DNA from: Styela clava
Taxonomy: Eukaryota; Chordata; Ascidiacea; Stolidobranchia; Styelidae
Reading direction: 5' to 3'
Assembly: GCF_964204865.1 (NCBI RefSeq)
Contig: NC_135254.1
Coordinates: forward strand, 1,927,001 to 1,991,000
DNA: 64,000 nt
A program made the position numbers and the translations under genes. The notes under the pieces are model-generated. The model searched no databases, was not told the origin of the DNA, and was given only the letters and a program-made list of their open reading frames with translations. Positions 36,579 to 50,140 of this stretch are shown here, one piece after another; position 1 is the stretch's first letter, and every line of letters starts with the position of its first letter.

Positions 36579-38878
36579 TTATATTTCACAGATGATACCG
36601 TGGAGTGAATAGGATGGTTGCTCATTGAACATTCCCTGACGTGAAAACTCTGGATCTTTATTAACATCAACACCAACATTTGTCCACGATGCATCGGATT
36701 TCGGATAACCAGGATACCACACTTCAGTTGCTATAGAGGTTGGTTCTCCACTTGACAGCAAAAGCTGATTGTTCTGTAACAATTAAATGAAGGCTTTAAA
36801 ATCTGTTGCTTGAAATGTTAATGCAACTGACATATTAGATGAAGAATGAAAATATTTGCTTTCCGTGATGAGTTTTATAGTAAAGGTAGTCATCATAGAC
36901 GAAGTCTTGTAAGTTATGTGTAGGAACTACATGAAAATGAGTGAAAACCAGAAAATACTGGAAAAATCACAAATTCTGAAATATTCGGCAAATACCACAA
37001 TATCAATTACACAGTTCATCTATGACGTCACAATATAATTGAAGTTACAATGATATTGGGTTTTTCTAATTATTCAATTCATTAAAAAATCATAAGGCAT
37101 CGTTAACCTGCTTATTATTTGGTAATTTTATTGAAAACTGCTTTGAGCCAACCTTGGACCAGGTGAAGTTTACGAAAATGAGTCAAACTCTGCTAAAATT
37201 GTGATCTATTAAACTGACCTTATACTGCATCCCAGTCCAGATGGCTTTATATGTCGAAGAAGCAGGAATCAGTGAACGTAAGTAAGTGCGAAGTGACTGG
37301 TAATGCGCGAGGTCGTAAATGTTCGCGAGTTTCCCGTTGTTCATTGATTTGCAGATTGGTTGGGCATCATTGAAGGTGACATTCCGTGTATCATACACGA
37401 CTATTCGGAAGCATTTCGTCTTATACGTGACGTCACATTTAACTAAAAACAACATTATTGTTGTCATTCAATTTTTTATATTAAAATTTTAGAATATTTT
37501 AACGATCTGGGATTTAAATTTTGTCGGATTGCTTCATTTCAAAATAGAAATTTTGGAAATACTGTAATCTACTAATTTTGGAGATGGGAAATATGATAAG
37601 ACGAAAACTAAATAAAACGACAGAACAAATTTGTTTCAAATATCATAATAGCTATCAAGTTTAGATACATGGTTGGTGGGCTTAACAGAAATCGTAACAG
37701 ACTAGGGGTTGTGTTGATCACCCAGTAGCAACTCAGGGCCCAATACTTAAAATCTTCATAAAATGAAATACTAATGCTTTGAGGGGTGTGGCATATTTTA
37801 TAGTCAAATTATAAATCAGAAAACACACATATAAATTACTTTCAGCTTTTTTCTTTTCATCAAGACTCTTCTGGATCAATTTGAGGATATCTGTAAATAA
37901 ATGACATATTTCATTTGAGTGTAGATTAATGCATTTAAGTTAGTTTCGATTATTATATCGTCCACAATTATTTTTTCATCGACGACTTGTTTAAATTTTT
38001 ACCCACTGTATAATTTAACTATCTTACACACCACGAATATTTTTAGACCATTGCGTAATTACGACTATATCATGAAGTAGGACGAACTCACCGGATCCAT
38101 CGTCTATCTGTGAAATAAATAAAAAATACAGATGATTAGTAAAGTGAATATAACACGTAAGTTAGGCTATTTTATATTAGTTGCGTGAGATGCAGAAGTC
38201 GGATTAAAAATTGGGGGCTCCCGAAATATGCGAACCAAGATGGCTGACATCGGAATGTAATATGTGTACTAGGTTAGGGTTAGGCCATAATTTTAGGTAT
38301 AAATACTACGGGAGGCTCTTGGCTAGTCTTCGAACTAATAATAGGACTAAAATAAGGAAAATTGGAAAAAAATTATGGCCTAACCTGTTACCTATGTTAC
38401 GTTCCGATGTCCGCCATCTTGGTTCGCATACTTCGGGAGCACCAAAAATTGTGTTGGGAATTAAGAAAAAAAAAGCTTCGAGTCCTTTCAAAAGTAGTCA
38501 ATCTGAAAGGTCTAAGCCTTCCTTGGAGACAAAGCGTGAAAAAGCTGATAAAAAACACTTGATTTTACCTCGCAATCTCCAACCTGGACAAGTTTCCCCT
38601 TCACGATCTGGGAACGGCAGATTCCAGCTGTCAAAATTAAACGTGAAGTTCAATATAACAACATCATGCGCCAAAAATTATAGATGTTGCTACACTCGTT
38701 GAATGTGATATCTTTTGCAAATGATTCAGAAAGCTCTTATATTTTAGAATTCATGGTGCCAGAAGACGGATAAATTTATCTAGTAATTGTATCCGAAACA
38801 AATCTTACCCGGTAATTTTACTTCAGCCAGCAAGCCACAGATGAGGGAGAGAAAGAAAAGTATTTCGACGACGTCCAT
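36579..38878 (-). CDS. Secreted C-type lectin domain protein, copy 4 (six exons, intact)
   Basis: Exons are 38809-38878, 38569-38627, 38092-38107, 37840-37890, 37219-37442 and 36579-36773, 615 nt in all (204 residues). Signal peptide MDVVEILFF, exon 2 with two Cys, basic helical neck, then CTLD with KCDV/KCFR hairpin cysteines, SICK helix, WTGM, GYPKSD and final ICEI. Only four CTLD cysteines are present, as in copy 1. The second intron carries a 230-bp MITE (38214-38443) absent from the paralogues. Unlike copies 1-3, no CRE/ETS/TATA module is seen upstream; the sequence above 38880 is unrelated. AATAAA lies at 36361-36366 (minus). Confidence 0.84.
38214..38443. mobile_element. 230-bp inverted-repeat MITE in intron 2 of lectin copy 4
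   Basis: Left arm GGGGCTCCCGAAATATGCGA and right arm CATACTTCGGGAGCACC form long inverted repeats. The 8-bp target duplication AAAAATTG is perfect (38206-38213 and 38444-38451). The same family occurs at 59203-59432 and 62673-62901. The other lectin copies lack it. Confidence 0.88.
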
Positions 38879-40459
38879 ATTTGCTTCTCGAAAGGTTTGG
38901 TGACGCAACCAAATGCTTATCTATGAAGTAAATATCTGTGATATTCAAGGTTATTGTAGGTTTAGTAGCGTTACAATTGGCTGTATTGGGTGGCATTTTT
39001 TGTAATATTTGTAGCAAGTTTCGTGGGTAAAGGTAACGCAGAGGCGTTGTACTATATAAGATGGAGCGCCACTCCATAAACTTTAAGTCGAAGCAGCTCG
39101 GAGGTTTTTGATTTTGAATAGCGAAGCTCGAAAATTTAGAATTTTAGATGACCCTGCTTGACTTACGTATGACCCAACGAACTAGCTTGGAAAGTATCAA
39201 TCGTACGTTGCCGCCATGACTATTAAACACCACTCTTACAATCTTTCATTGAAGCCTTTTCCTGCACAACTACCACAATTACACATTCCTGTTTCTATTA
39301 ATTCATAACTACTGAGGAATTCATACCTACTGAGAAATTCATAACCTTTTTTGCATATTTTACCCCTTCATCAAACAGGATTACAAAATTTACCCCTAAA
39401 ACATCATTAATTAAAAGTTATCAAGTAAAGTATAAAGGGCCCTAACTGTAGACGCGAAGCCTTTTTTTACTCTCTTTTTTAATCCATATTCGCTTCTGTA
39501 TTGAAAAAAGGACCGGTTTTTACTTAATCATGCTAAGTGCTGTTTTAGTTGGACAGGTTTCATGATACTATTTGAAAAGATTTCCATGCACAGAAGATAC
39601 GTATACGTAAACTCAAAATCTAAATATTCGTCCTGATCAGGGGCGCAGCCAAGATTTTAAAGAAAGGGGGGAGGGGATCGAAATCTAAAAATCTCATTCA
39701 CTGTTGAAACAGTGGTCGCGATTACGCGCTCGTTAAAAGAACCGTCTTTCCTCCAATCCCTGAGAATTTCTGTGCTATTTTTAGTAGCATTTTGTTTCAA
39801 CAACTTTTAGTGTGCTATTTTGGGGACAACATTTAATGGAATGGTTAAAATAACAAAGAACACCACTTAATTGAAGGTGTTGGTTTTCGGTTTCGTTTGA
39901 AATATAAGACTACTGTTAATAATACGATAACACTGATTTATCGCAACATAACGAGCCGTGGTTTATGTATGTTCATAATCATTTTTTACAATAACCAAAT
40001 TTACCCCCAAGAACGAAGAAATTTACCCCCAGGGGTAAATTTACCCCAGGTTAAGAAGTGCTGATCTAGACTTAATTTACTAAACACTAAGATACCGTTG
40101 GAAAATCGTCTATGAAAATTTACGCGGTTCCCCATTTGCATGTGCTTATTTTCCTCAAGTGTTAATCCAACAATGAGATGGACAAATGAATGACTTAGAA
40201 TGCTTCAAAGCCTAGTAAATTATTAAAAAATTTGATTGCCGTACACGAGTTATTACTTCGTATGAAATTGTGTATTGTATGACGTAACAATGGTTGAATT
40301 TCATTATTATATCTTGGTTATTTCAGAATTTTCACATGCATTTTGTGGTATATAGGCAGTAATCAGAGCGTAAAGGAGTTATTGTTATTTCAATATGTCT
40401 CGATTACGTGAATTCAAAAGTTGGTTTATTTTACGTCGTATGACGTATAATATCCAAGC
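38879..40459. other. No gene seen; old repeat pieces
   Basis: The stretch contains several TTTACCCC-type repeats (near 39360, 40000 and 40040) that look like ends of a decayed transposon. No protein frame is recognised. Confidence 0.45.
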
Positions 40460-43400
40460 AGCATGCCCTTCCGCTCAATAGTAGTCAAGTTTCAATATTT
40501 AATAGAAAAAAGGGCTAACTGAAGTATTTCTCGCAACTTGGACAAAGCTTTTCGAATTTTAGAATTTAGAGTATTCTCACAGCGAAAATGGATTCATTTG
40601 GTAAAATCACATATGTCAAAAAATGGTAAAGATTACCCTTTACAAATCCAAGCAGCCAAAAAGAGGGTAAAATTACCATTTTCAAATCCTAATACAAAGC
40701 CATTCCGCCCAAGAGGCACGAGATTCAACTATTCAATAATTAAGAGGGTTACCTTAAGTTTTTCATACAACTCGAAACAATCCCTGCAAAATTTTAGAAA
40801 TTCGAGTATTGTCACAGACAAAATGCCCTTATGTCAAAATACTTATAGCGAAAAAATCTGATTTAGCCAAATTTGAAAGCCTAGCAGCACACTCTTCCGC
40901 CCAAGAGGCATCCGATTTGATTATTTATTATTAAAGATGTTTATCTGAAGTTTTTCACACAGTTCGAACCTAAGCCTTGTTTTTATTAGAATCTAGGGTA
41001 TTATCGAAGCGAAAATGGCCTTATTTGGAAAAATTACTTAGAGCGAAAAAAGCTGATTCAATCAAATTTCAAAGCCTAGCAGCACAACCTTCCGCCCAAG
41101 AGGCATCCGATTTGATTATTTATTATTAAAGGTGTTTATCTGAAGTTTTTCACACAGTTCGAACCTAAGCCTTGTTTTTATTAGAATCTAGGGTATTATC
41201 GAAGCGAAAATGGCCTTATTTGGAAAAATTACTTATAGCGAAAAAAGCTGATTTAGCCAAATTTCAAAGCCTAGCAGCACACCCTTCCGCCCAAGAGGCA
41301 TCCGATTTGATTATTTATTATTAAAGATGTTTATCTGAAGTTTTTCACACAACTCGAAGCTAAGCCTTATTTTTATTAGAATCTAGGGTATTATCGAAGC
41401 GAAAATGGCCCATTTTTGAAAAATTACTTATAGCGGAAAAAGCTGATTCAATCAAATTTCAAAGCCTAGCAGCACACCCTTCCGCCCAAGAGGCATCCGA
41501 TTTGATTATTTATTATTAAAGAGCTTTATCTGAAGTTTTTCACACAACTCGAACCTAAGCCTTGTTTTTATTAGAATCTAGGGTATTATCGAAGCGAAAA
41601 TTGCCCATTTTTGAAAAATTACTTATAGCGAAAAAAGCTGATTCAATCAAATTTCAAAGCCTAGCAGCACACCCTTCCGCCCAAGAGGCATCCGATTTGA
41701 TTATTTATTATTAAAGAGGTTTATCTGAAGTTTTTCACACAACTCGAACCTAAGCCTTGTTTTTATTAGAATCTAGGGTATTATCGAAGCGAAAATTGCC
41801 CATTTTTGAAAAATTACGTATAGCGAAAAAAGCTGATTCAATCAAATTTCAAAGCCTAGCAGCACACCCTTCCGCCCAAGAGGCATCCGATTTGATTATT
41901 TATTATTAAAGATGTTGATCTGAAGTTTTTTACACAGTTTGAACCTAAGCCTTGTTTTTATTAGAATCTAGGGTATTATCGAAGCGAAAATGGCCTTATT
42001 TGGAAAAATTACTTATAGCGAAAAAAGCTGATTTAGCCAAATTTCAAAGCCTAGCAGCACACCCTTCCGCCCAAGAGGCATCCGATTTGATTATTTATTA
42101 TTAAAGAGGTTTATCTGAAGTTTTTCACACAACTCGAACCTAAGCCTTGTTTTTATTAGAATCTAGGGTATTATCGAAGCGAAAATGTCCCATTTTGAAA
42201 AAATTACGTATAGCGAAAAAAGCTGATTTAACCAAATTTCAAAGCCTAGCAGCACACCCTTCCGCCCAAGAGGCATCCGATTTGATTGTTTATTATTAAA
42301 GAGGTTTATCTGAAGTTTTTCACACAACTCGAAGCTAAGCCTTGTTTTTATTAGAATCTAGGGTATTATCGAAGCGAAAATGGCCCATTTTTGAAAAATT
42401 ACTTATAGCGGAAAAAGCTGATTCAATCAAATTTCAAAGCCTAGCAGCACACCCTTCCGCCCAAGAGGCATCCGATTTGATTATTTATTATCAAAGAGGT
42501 TTATCTGAAGTTTTTCACACAACTCGAACCTAAGCCTTGTTTTTATTAGAATCTAGGGTATTATCGAAGCGAAAATGGCCCATTTTTGAAAAATTACTTA
42601 TAGCGAAAAAAGCTGATTCAATCAAATTTCAAAGCCTAGCAGCACACCCTTCCGCCCAAGAGGCATACGTTTTGATTATTTATTATTAAAGAGGTTTATC
42701 TGAAGTTTTTCACACAACACGAACCTAAGCCTTGTTTTTATTAGAATCTAGGGTATTATCGAAGCGAAAATGGCCTTATTTGGAAAAATTACTTATAGCG
42801 AAAAAAGCTGATTTAACCAAATTTCAAAGCCTAGCAGCACACCCTTCCGCCCAAGAGGCATCCGATTTGATTATTCATTATTAAAGAGGTTTATCTGAAG
42901 TTTTTCACACAACTCGAACCTAAGCCTTGTTTTTATTAGAATCTAGGGTATTCTTGAAGTGAAAATGGCCTTATTTGGAAAAATTTCTTATAGCGAAAAA
43001 TGCTTATTTAGCCCAATTTCAAAGCCTAGCAGCACACCCTTCCGCCCAAGAGGCATCCGATTTGATTATTTATTATTAACGAGGTTTATCTGAAGTTTTT
43101 TACACATCTTGAACCTAAGCCTTGTTTTTATTAGAATCTAGGGTATTATCGAAGCGAAAATGGCCCATTTTTGAAAAATTACGTATAGCGAAAAAAGCTG
43201 ATTAACCAAATTTCAAAGCCTAGCAGCACACCCTTCCGCCCAAGAGGCATACGATTTGATTATTCATTATTAAAGAGGTTTATCTGAAGTTTTTCACACA
43301 ACACGAACCTAAGCCTTGTTTTTATTAGAATCTAGGGTATTATCGAAGCGAAAATGGCCTTATTTGGAAAAATTACTTATAGCGAAAAAAGCTGATTTAA

Positions 43401-44785
43401 CCAAATTTCAAAGCCTAGCAGCACACCCTTCCGCCCAAGAGGCATCCGATTTGATTATTCATTATTAAAGAGGTTTATCTGAAGTTTTTCACACAACTCG
43501 AACCTAAGCCTTGTTTTTATTAGAATCTAGGGTATTCTTGAAGTGAAAATGGCCTTATTTGGAAAAATTTCTTATAGCGAAAAATGCTTATTTAGCCCAA
43601 TTTCAAAGCCTAGCAGCACACCCTTCCGCCCAAGAGGCATCCGATTTGATTATTTATTATTAACGAGGTTCATCTGAAGTTTTTCACACATCTTGAACCT
43701 AAGCCTTGTTTTTATTAGAATCTAGGGTATTATCGAAGCGAAAATGGCCCATTTTTGAAAAATTACGTATAGCGAAAAAAGCTGATTAACCAAATTTCAA
43801 AGCCTAGCAGCACACCCTTCCGCCCAAGAGGCATACGATTTGATTATTCATTATTAAAGAGGTTTATCTGAAGTTTTTCACACAACACGAACCTAAGCCT
43901 TGTTTTCATTAGAATCTAGGGTATTATCGAAGCGAAAATGGCCTTATTTGGAAAAATTACTTATAGCGAAAAAAGCTGATTTAACCAAATTTCAAAGCCT
44001 AGCAGCACACCCTTCCGCCCAAGAGGCATCCGATTTGATTATTCATTATTAAAGAGGTTTATCTGAAGTTTTTCACACAACTCGAACCTAAGCCTTGTTT
44101 TTATTAGAATCTAGGGTAGTCTTGAAGTGAAAATGGCCTTATTTGGAAAAATTTCTTATAGCGAAAAATGCTTATTTAGCCCAATTTCAAAGCCTAGCAG
44201 CACACCCTTCCGCCCAAGAGGCATCCGATTTGATTATTTATTATTAAAGAGGTTTATCTGAAGTTTTTCACACAACTCGAACCTAAGCCTTGTTTTTTTT
44301 AGAATCTAGGGTATTCTCGAAATAGTTATGAACTACTTACGCGACGAGGCCTATTAGTGAAAAATTACGTATAGCGAAAAAAGCTGATTTAGCCAAATTT
44401 CAAAGTCTAGCAGCACACCCTTCCGCCCAAGAGGCATTCGATTTGATTATTTCACTTTAAAGAGGTTTACCTGAAGTTTTTCACACAATCAAAACCTAAG
44501 CCTTTTTTATTTTAGAATCTAGGCCGATCTAGAGTATTCTAATAGCGAAAATCGCCTTATTTGGAAAAATTACTTATAGCGAAGAAAGCTAATTTAGTAA
44601 ATTTTCAAATCCTAGCAGCACATCCTTCCGCACAAGAGGCATTCGATTTGATTATTTCATGTTAAAGAGGTTTACCTGAAGTTTTTTACACAACTAGAAT
44701 CTAAGCCTTTTTTATTTTAGATTCTAAGGTATTCTCGAAACCTAAAAAGGACCTTAATCGGAAAAATTATTTATAGCAGAAAAGG
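40460..44785 (+). repeat. 195-bp satellite array, plus-orientation arm
   Basis: About 22 monomers of 195 bp; the phrase GCCTAGCAGCACACCCTTCC recurs at 41269, 41464, 41659 and 41854. Each monomer has GAGGCATCCGATTTGATTA, GGTATTATCGAAGCGAAAA and a TATAGCGAAAAAAGCTGAT segment. Edge monomers (40460-40880 and 44320-44785) are diverged. From about 42730 to 44230 a three-monomer unit repeats with a 584-bp period, marked by GGTATTCTTGAAGTGAAAAT at 42947 and 43531. No convincing coding frame. Confidence 0.95.
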
Positions 44786-44989
44786 GTAATTTTGAACTAT
44801 ATTTAGATGTATCGATATGTCGGTACCGGCAATATCGGAGGCATTCGTATAAATATCGGCTAAATGTAGCCCTTTATTTCCTATTTGATTCGTCTGATCC
44901 AAAACATGGTAAAAGATATGTTTAATTCGGGTATTCACTCCTCAGAATTTAATTCTAATGTGATTTTGATCTTACGTAATTTTTGGTAC
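44786..44989. other. Spacer between the opposed satellite arms
   Basis: Roughly 200 bases of non-satellite sequence, with GTCGGTACCGGCAATATCGG at 44819-44838. It is not repeated elsewhere in the window as far as I can see. It ends abruptly at canonical inverted monomers. Confidence 0.7.
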
Positions 44990-47900
44990 ATCAGCTTTTT
45001 TCGCTATAAGTAATTTTTCCAAATAAGGCCATTTTCGCTTCGATAATACCCTAGATTCTAATAAAAACAAGGCTTAGGTTCGAACTGTGTGAAAAACTTC
45101 AGATAAACACCTTTAATAATAAATAATCAAATCGGATGCCTCTTGGGCGGAAGGGTGTGCTGCTAGGCTTTGAAATTTGATTGAATCAGCTTTTTTCGCT
45201 ATAAGTAATTTTTCCAAATAAGGCCATTTTCGCTTCGATAATATCCTAGATTCTAATAAAAACAAGGCTTAGGTTCGAACTGTGTGAAAAACTTCAGATA
45301 AACATCTTTAATAGTAAATAATCAAATCGGATGCCTCTTGGGCGGAAGGGTGTGCTGCTAGGCTTTGAAATTTGATTGAATCAGCTTTTTTCGCTATAAG
45401 TAATTTTTCGAAAATGGGCCATTTTCGCTTCGATAATACCCTAGATTCTAATAAAAACAAGGCTTAGGTTCAAGTTGTGTGAAAAACTTCAGATAAACCT
45501 CTTTAATAATAAATAATCAAATCGGATGCCTCTTGGGCGGAAGGGTGTGCTGCTAGGCTTTGAAATTTGATTGAATCAGCTTTTTTCGCTATAAGTAATT
45601 TTTCAAAAATGGGCCATTTTCGCTTCGATAATATTCTAGATTCTAATAAAAATAAGGCTTAGCTTCGAGTTGTGTGAAAAACTTCAGATAAACATCTTTA
45701 ATAATAAATAATCAAATCGGATGCCTCTTGGGCGGAAGGGTGTGCTGCTAGGCTTTGAAATTTGGCTAAATCAGCTTTTTTCGCTATAAGTAATTTTTCC
45801 AAATAAGGCCATTTTCGCTTCGATAATACCCTAGATTCTAATAAAAACAAGGCTTAGGTTCGAACTGTGTGAAAAACGTCAGATAAACATCTTTAATAAT
45901 AAATAATCAAATCGGATGCCTCTTGGGCGGAAGAGTGTGCTGCTAGGCTTTCAAATTTGGCTAAATCAGATTTTTTCGCTATACGTAATTTTTCAAAAAT
46001 GGGCCATTTTCGCTTCGATAATACCCTAGATTCTAATAAAAACAAGGCTTAGGTTCGAGTTGTGTGAAAAACTTCAGATAAACATCTTTAATAATAAATA
46101 ATCAAATCGGATGCCTCTTGGGCGGAAGGGTGTGCTGCTAGGCTTTGAAATTAGGCTAAATCAGCTTTTTTGGCTATAAGTAATTTTTCCAAATAAGGCC
46201 ATTTTCGCTTCGATAATACCCTAGATTCTAATAAAAACAAGGCTTAGGTTCGAACTGTGTGAAAAACTTCAGATGAACATCTTTAATAATAAATAATCAA
46301 ATCGGATGCCTCTTGGGCGGAAGGGTGTGCTGCTCGGCTTTGAAATTTGGCTAAATCAGCTTTTTTCGCTATACGTAATTTTTCTAAAATGGGCCATTTT
46401 CGCTTCGATAATACCCTAGATTCTAATAAAAACAAGGCTTAGGTTCGAGTTGTGTGAAAAACTTCAGATAAACATCTTTAATAATAAATAATCAAATCGG
46501 ATGCCTCTTGGGCGGAAGGGTGTGCTGCTAGGCTTTGAAATTTGATTGAATCAGCTTTTTTCGCTATACGTAATTTTTCAAAAATGGGCCATTTTCGCTT
46601 CGATAATACCCTAGATTCTAATAAAAACAAGGCTTAGGTTCGAGTTGTGTGAAAAACTTCAGATAAACCTCTTTAATAATAAACAATCAAATCGGATGCC
46701 TCTTGGGCGGAAGGGTGTGCTGCTAGGCTTTGAAATTTGGTTAAATCAGCTTTTTTCGCTATAAGTAATTTTTCCAAATAAGGCCATTTTCGCTTCGATA
46801 ATACCCTAGATTCTAATAAAAACAAGGCTTAGGTTCGAACTGTGTGAAAAACTTCAGATCAACATCTTTAATAATAAATAATCAAATCGGATGCCTCTTG
46901 GGCGGAAGGGTGTGCTGCTAGGCTTTGAAATTTGGCTAAATCAGCTTTTTTCGCTATAAGTAATTTTTCCAAATAAGGCCATTTTCGCTTCGATAATACC
47001 CTAGATTCTAATAAAAACAAGGCTTAGGTTCGAACTGTGTGAAAAACGTCAGATAAACATCTTTAATAATAAATAATCAAATCGGATGCCTCTTGGGCGG
47101 AAGAGTGTGCTGCTAGGCTTTCAAATTTGGCTAAATCAGATTTTTTCGCTATACGTAATTTTTCAAAAATGGGCCATTTTCGCTTCGATAATACCCTAGA
47201 TTCTAATAAAAACAAGGCTTAGGTTCGAGTTGTGTGAAAAACTTCAGATAAACATCTTTAATAATAAATAATCAAATCGGATGCCTCTTGGGCGGAAGGG
47301 TGTGCTGCTAGGCTTTGAAATTAGGCTAAATCAGCTTTTTTGGCTATAAGTAATTTTTCCAAATAAGGCCATTTTCGCTTCGATAATACCCTAGATTCTA
47401 ATAAAAACAAGGCTTAGGTTCGAACTGTGTGAAAAACTTCAGATGAACATCTTTAATAATAAATAATCAAATCGGATGCCTCTTGGGCGGAAGGGTGTGC
47501 TGCTCGGCTTTGAAATTTGGCTAAATCAGCTTTTTTCGCTATACGTAATTTTTCTAAAATGGGCCATTTTCGCTTCGATAATACCCTAGATTCTAATAAA
47601 AACAAGGCTTAGGTTCGAGTTGTGTGAAAAACTTCAGATAAACATCTTTAATAATAAATAATCAAATCGGATGCCTCTTGGGCGGAAGGGTGTGCTGCTA
47701 GGCTTTGAAATTTGATTGAATCAGCTTTTTTCGCTATACGTAATTTTTCAAAAATGGGCCATTTTCGCTTCGATAATACCCTAGATTCTAATAAAAACAA
47801 GGCTTAGGTTCGAGTTGTGTGAAAAACTTCAGATAAACCTCTTTAATAATAAACAATCAAATCGGATGCCTCTTGGGCGGAAGGGTGTGCTGCTAGGCTT

Positions 47901-50140
47901 TGAAATTTGGTTAAATCAGCTTTTTTCGCTATAAGTAATTTTTCCAAATAAGGCCATTTTCGCTTCGATAATACCCTAGATTCTAATAAAAACAAGGCTT
48001 AGGTTCGAACTGTGTGAAAAACTTCAGATCAACATCTTTAATAATAAATAATCAAATCGGATGCCTCTTGGGCGGAAGGGTGTGCTGCTAGGCTTTGAAA
48101 TTTGATTGAATCAGCTTTTTTCGCTATACGTAATTTTTTCAAAATGGGCCATTTTCGCTTCGATAATACCCTAGATTCTAATAAAAACAAGGCTTAGGTT
48201 CGAACTGTGTGAAAAACTTCAGATCAACATCTTCAATAATAAATAATCAAATCGGATGCCTCTTGGGCGGAAGGGTGTGCTGCTAGGCTTTGAAATTTGA
48301 TTGAATCAGCTTTTTTCACTATACGTAATTTTTTCAAAATGGGCCATTTTCGCTTCGATAATACCCTAGATTCTAATAAAAACAAGGCTTAGGTTCGGGT
48401 TGTGTGAAAAACTTCAGATAAACCTCTTCAATAATAAACAATCAAATCGGATGCCTCTTGGGCGGAAGGGTGTGCTGCTAGGCTTTGAAATTTGGTTAAA
48501 TCAGCTTTTTTCGCTATACGTAATTTTTCCAAATAAGGCCATTTTCGCTTCGATAATACCCTAGATTCTAATAAAAACAAGGCTTAGGTTCGAACTGTGT
48601 GAAAAATCTTCAGATCAACATCTTTAATAATAAATAATCAAATCGGATGCCTCTTGGGCGGAAGGGTGTGCTGCTAGGCTTTGAAATTTGATTGAATCAG
48701 CTTTTTTCGCTATACGTAATTTTTTCAAAATGGGCCATTTTCGCTTCGATAATACCCTAGATTCTAATAAAAACAAGGCTTAGGTTCGAACTGTGTGAAA
48801 AACTTCAGATCAACATCTTTAATAATAAATAATCAAATCGGATGCCTCTTGGGCGGAAGGGTGTGCTGCTAGGCTTTGAAATTTGATTGAATCAGCTTTT
48901 TTCGCTATACGTAATTTTTTCAAAATGGGCCATTTTCGCTTCGATAATACCCTAGATTCTAATAAAAACAAGGCTTAGGTTCGAGTTGTGTGAAAAACTT
49001 CAGATAAGCCTCTTTAATAATAAACAATCAAATCGGATGCCTCTTGGGCGGAAGGGTGTGCTGCTAGGCTTTGAAATTTGGTTGAATCAGCTTTTTTCGC
49101 TATACGTAATTTTTCCAAAATGGGCCATTTTCGCTTCGATAATACCCTAGATTCTAATAAAAACAAGGCTTAGGTTCGAGTTGTGTGAAAAACTTCAGAT
49201 AAACCTCTTTAATAATAAATAATCAAATCGGATGCCTCTTGGGCGGAAGGATGTGCTGCTAGGCTTTGAAATTTGGCTAAATCAGCTTTTTTGACTATAA
49301 GTAAATTTTCCAAATAAGGCCATTTTCGCTTCGATAATACCCTAGATTCTAATAAAAACAAGGCTTAGGTTCGAGTTGAGTAAAAAACTTCAGATAAACC
49401 TCTTTAATAATAAATAATCAAATCGGATGCCTCTTGGGCGGAAGGGTGTGCTGCTAGGCTTTGAAATTTGGTTAAATCAGATTTTTTCGCTATACGTAAT
49501 TTTTCCAAAATGGGCCATTTTCGCTTCGATAATACCCTAGATTCTAATAAAAACAAGGCTTAGGTTCGAGTTGTGTGAAAAACTTCAGATAAACCTCTTT
49601 AATAATAAATAATCAAATCGGATGCCTCTTGGGCGGAAGGGTGTGCTGCTAGGCTTTGAAATTTGGCTAAATCAGCTTTTTTCGCAATAAGTAATTTTTC
49701 CAAATAAGGCCATTTTCGCTTCGATAATACCCTAAATTCTAATAAAAACAAGGCTTAGGTTCAAGATGTGTGAAAAACTTCAGATAAACATCTTTAATAA
49801 TAAATAATCAAATCGGATGCCTCTTGGGCGGAAGGGCGTGCTGCTAGGCTTTGAAATTTGGCTAAATCAGCTTTTTTCGCTATACGCAATTTTTCAAAAA
49901 TAGGCCATTTTCGCTTCGATAATACCCTAGATTCTAATAAAAACAAGACTTAGGTTCGAGTTGTGTGAATAACTTCAGATAAACCTCTTTAATAATAAAT
50001 AATCAAATCGGATGCCTCTTGGGCGGAAGGATGTGCTGCTAGGCTTTGAAATTTGACTAAATCAGCTTTTTTAGCTATAGGTAATTTTCCGAATAAGGAC
50101 GTTTTTTAGCTATGAGAATACCCTAGGTTTTAAAATTTGG
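44990..50140 (-). repeat. 195-bp satellite array, inverted arm
   Basis: About 26 monomers of the same family as 40460-44785 in reverse complement. Two blocks of six monomers, about 45690-46859 and 46860-48029, match with a 1170-bp period through several private variants (GAAAAACGTC at 45871 and 47041; TGCTCGGCTT at 46331 and 47501). The last monomer (50040-50140) is diverged, as at a natural array edge; the first is not. Confidence 0.95.

Noticed and set aside
38211-38702. 163-codon plus-strand frame
   Set aside because: It runs through the 230-bp MITE and across the antisense of lectin copy 4 exon 2.
40538-42533. Frames of 63-107 codons in the satellite
   Set aside because: They follow monomer sequence, are not kept open in most monomers, and have no protein similarity I recognise.
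40460-50140. CRISPR-like array
   Set aside because: Repeats of 195 bp are contiguous with no unique spacers, in an animal genome; it is satellite DNA.
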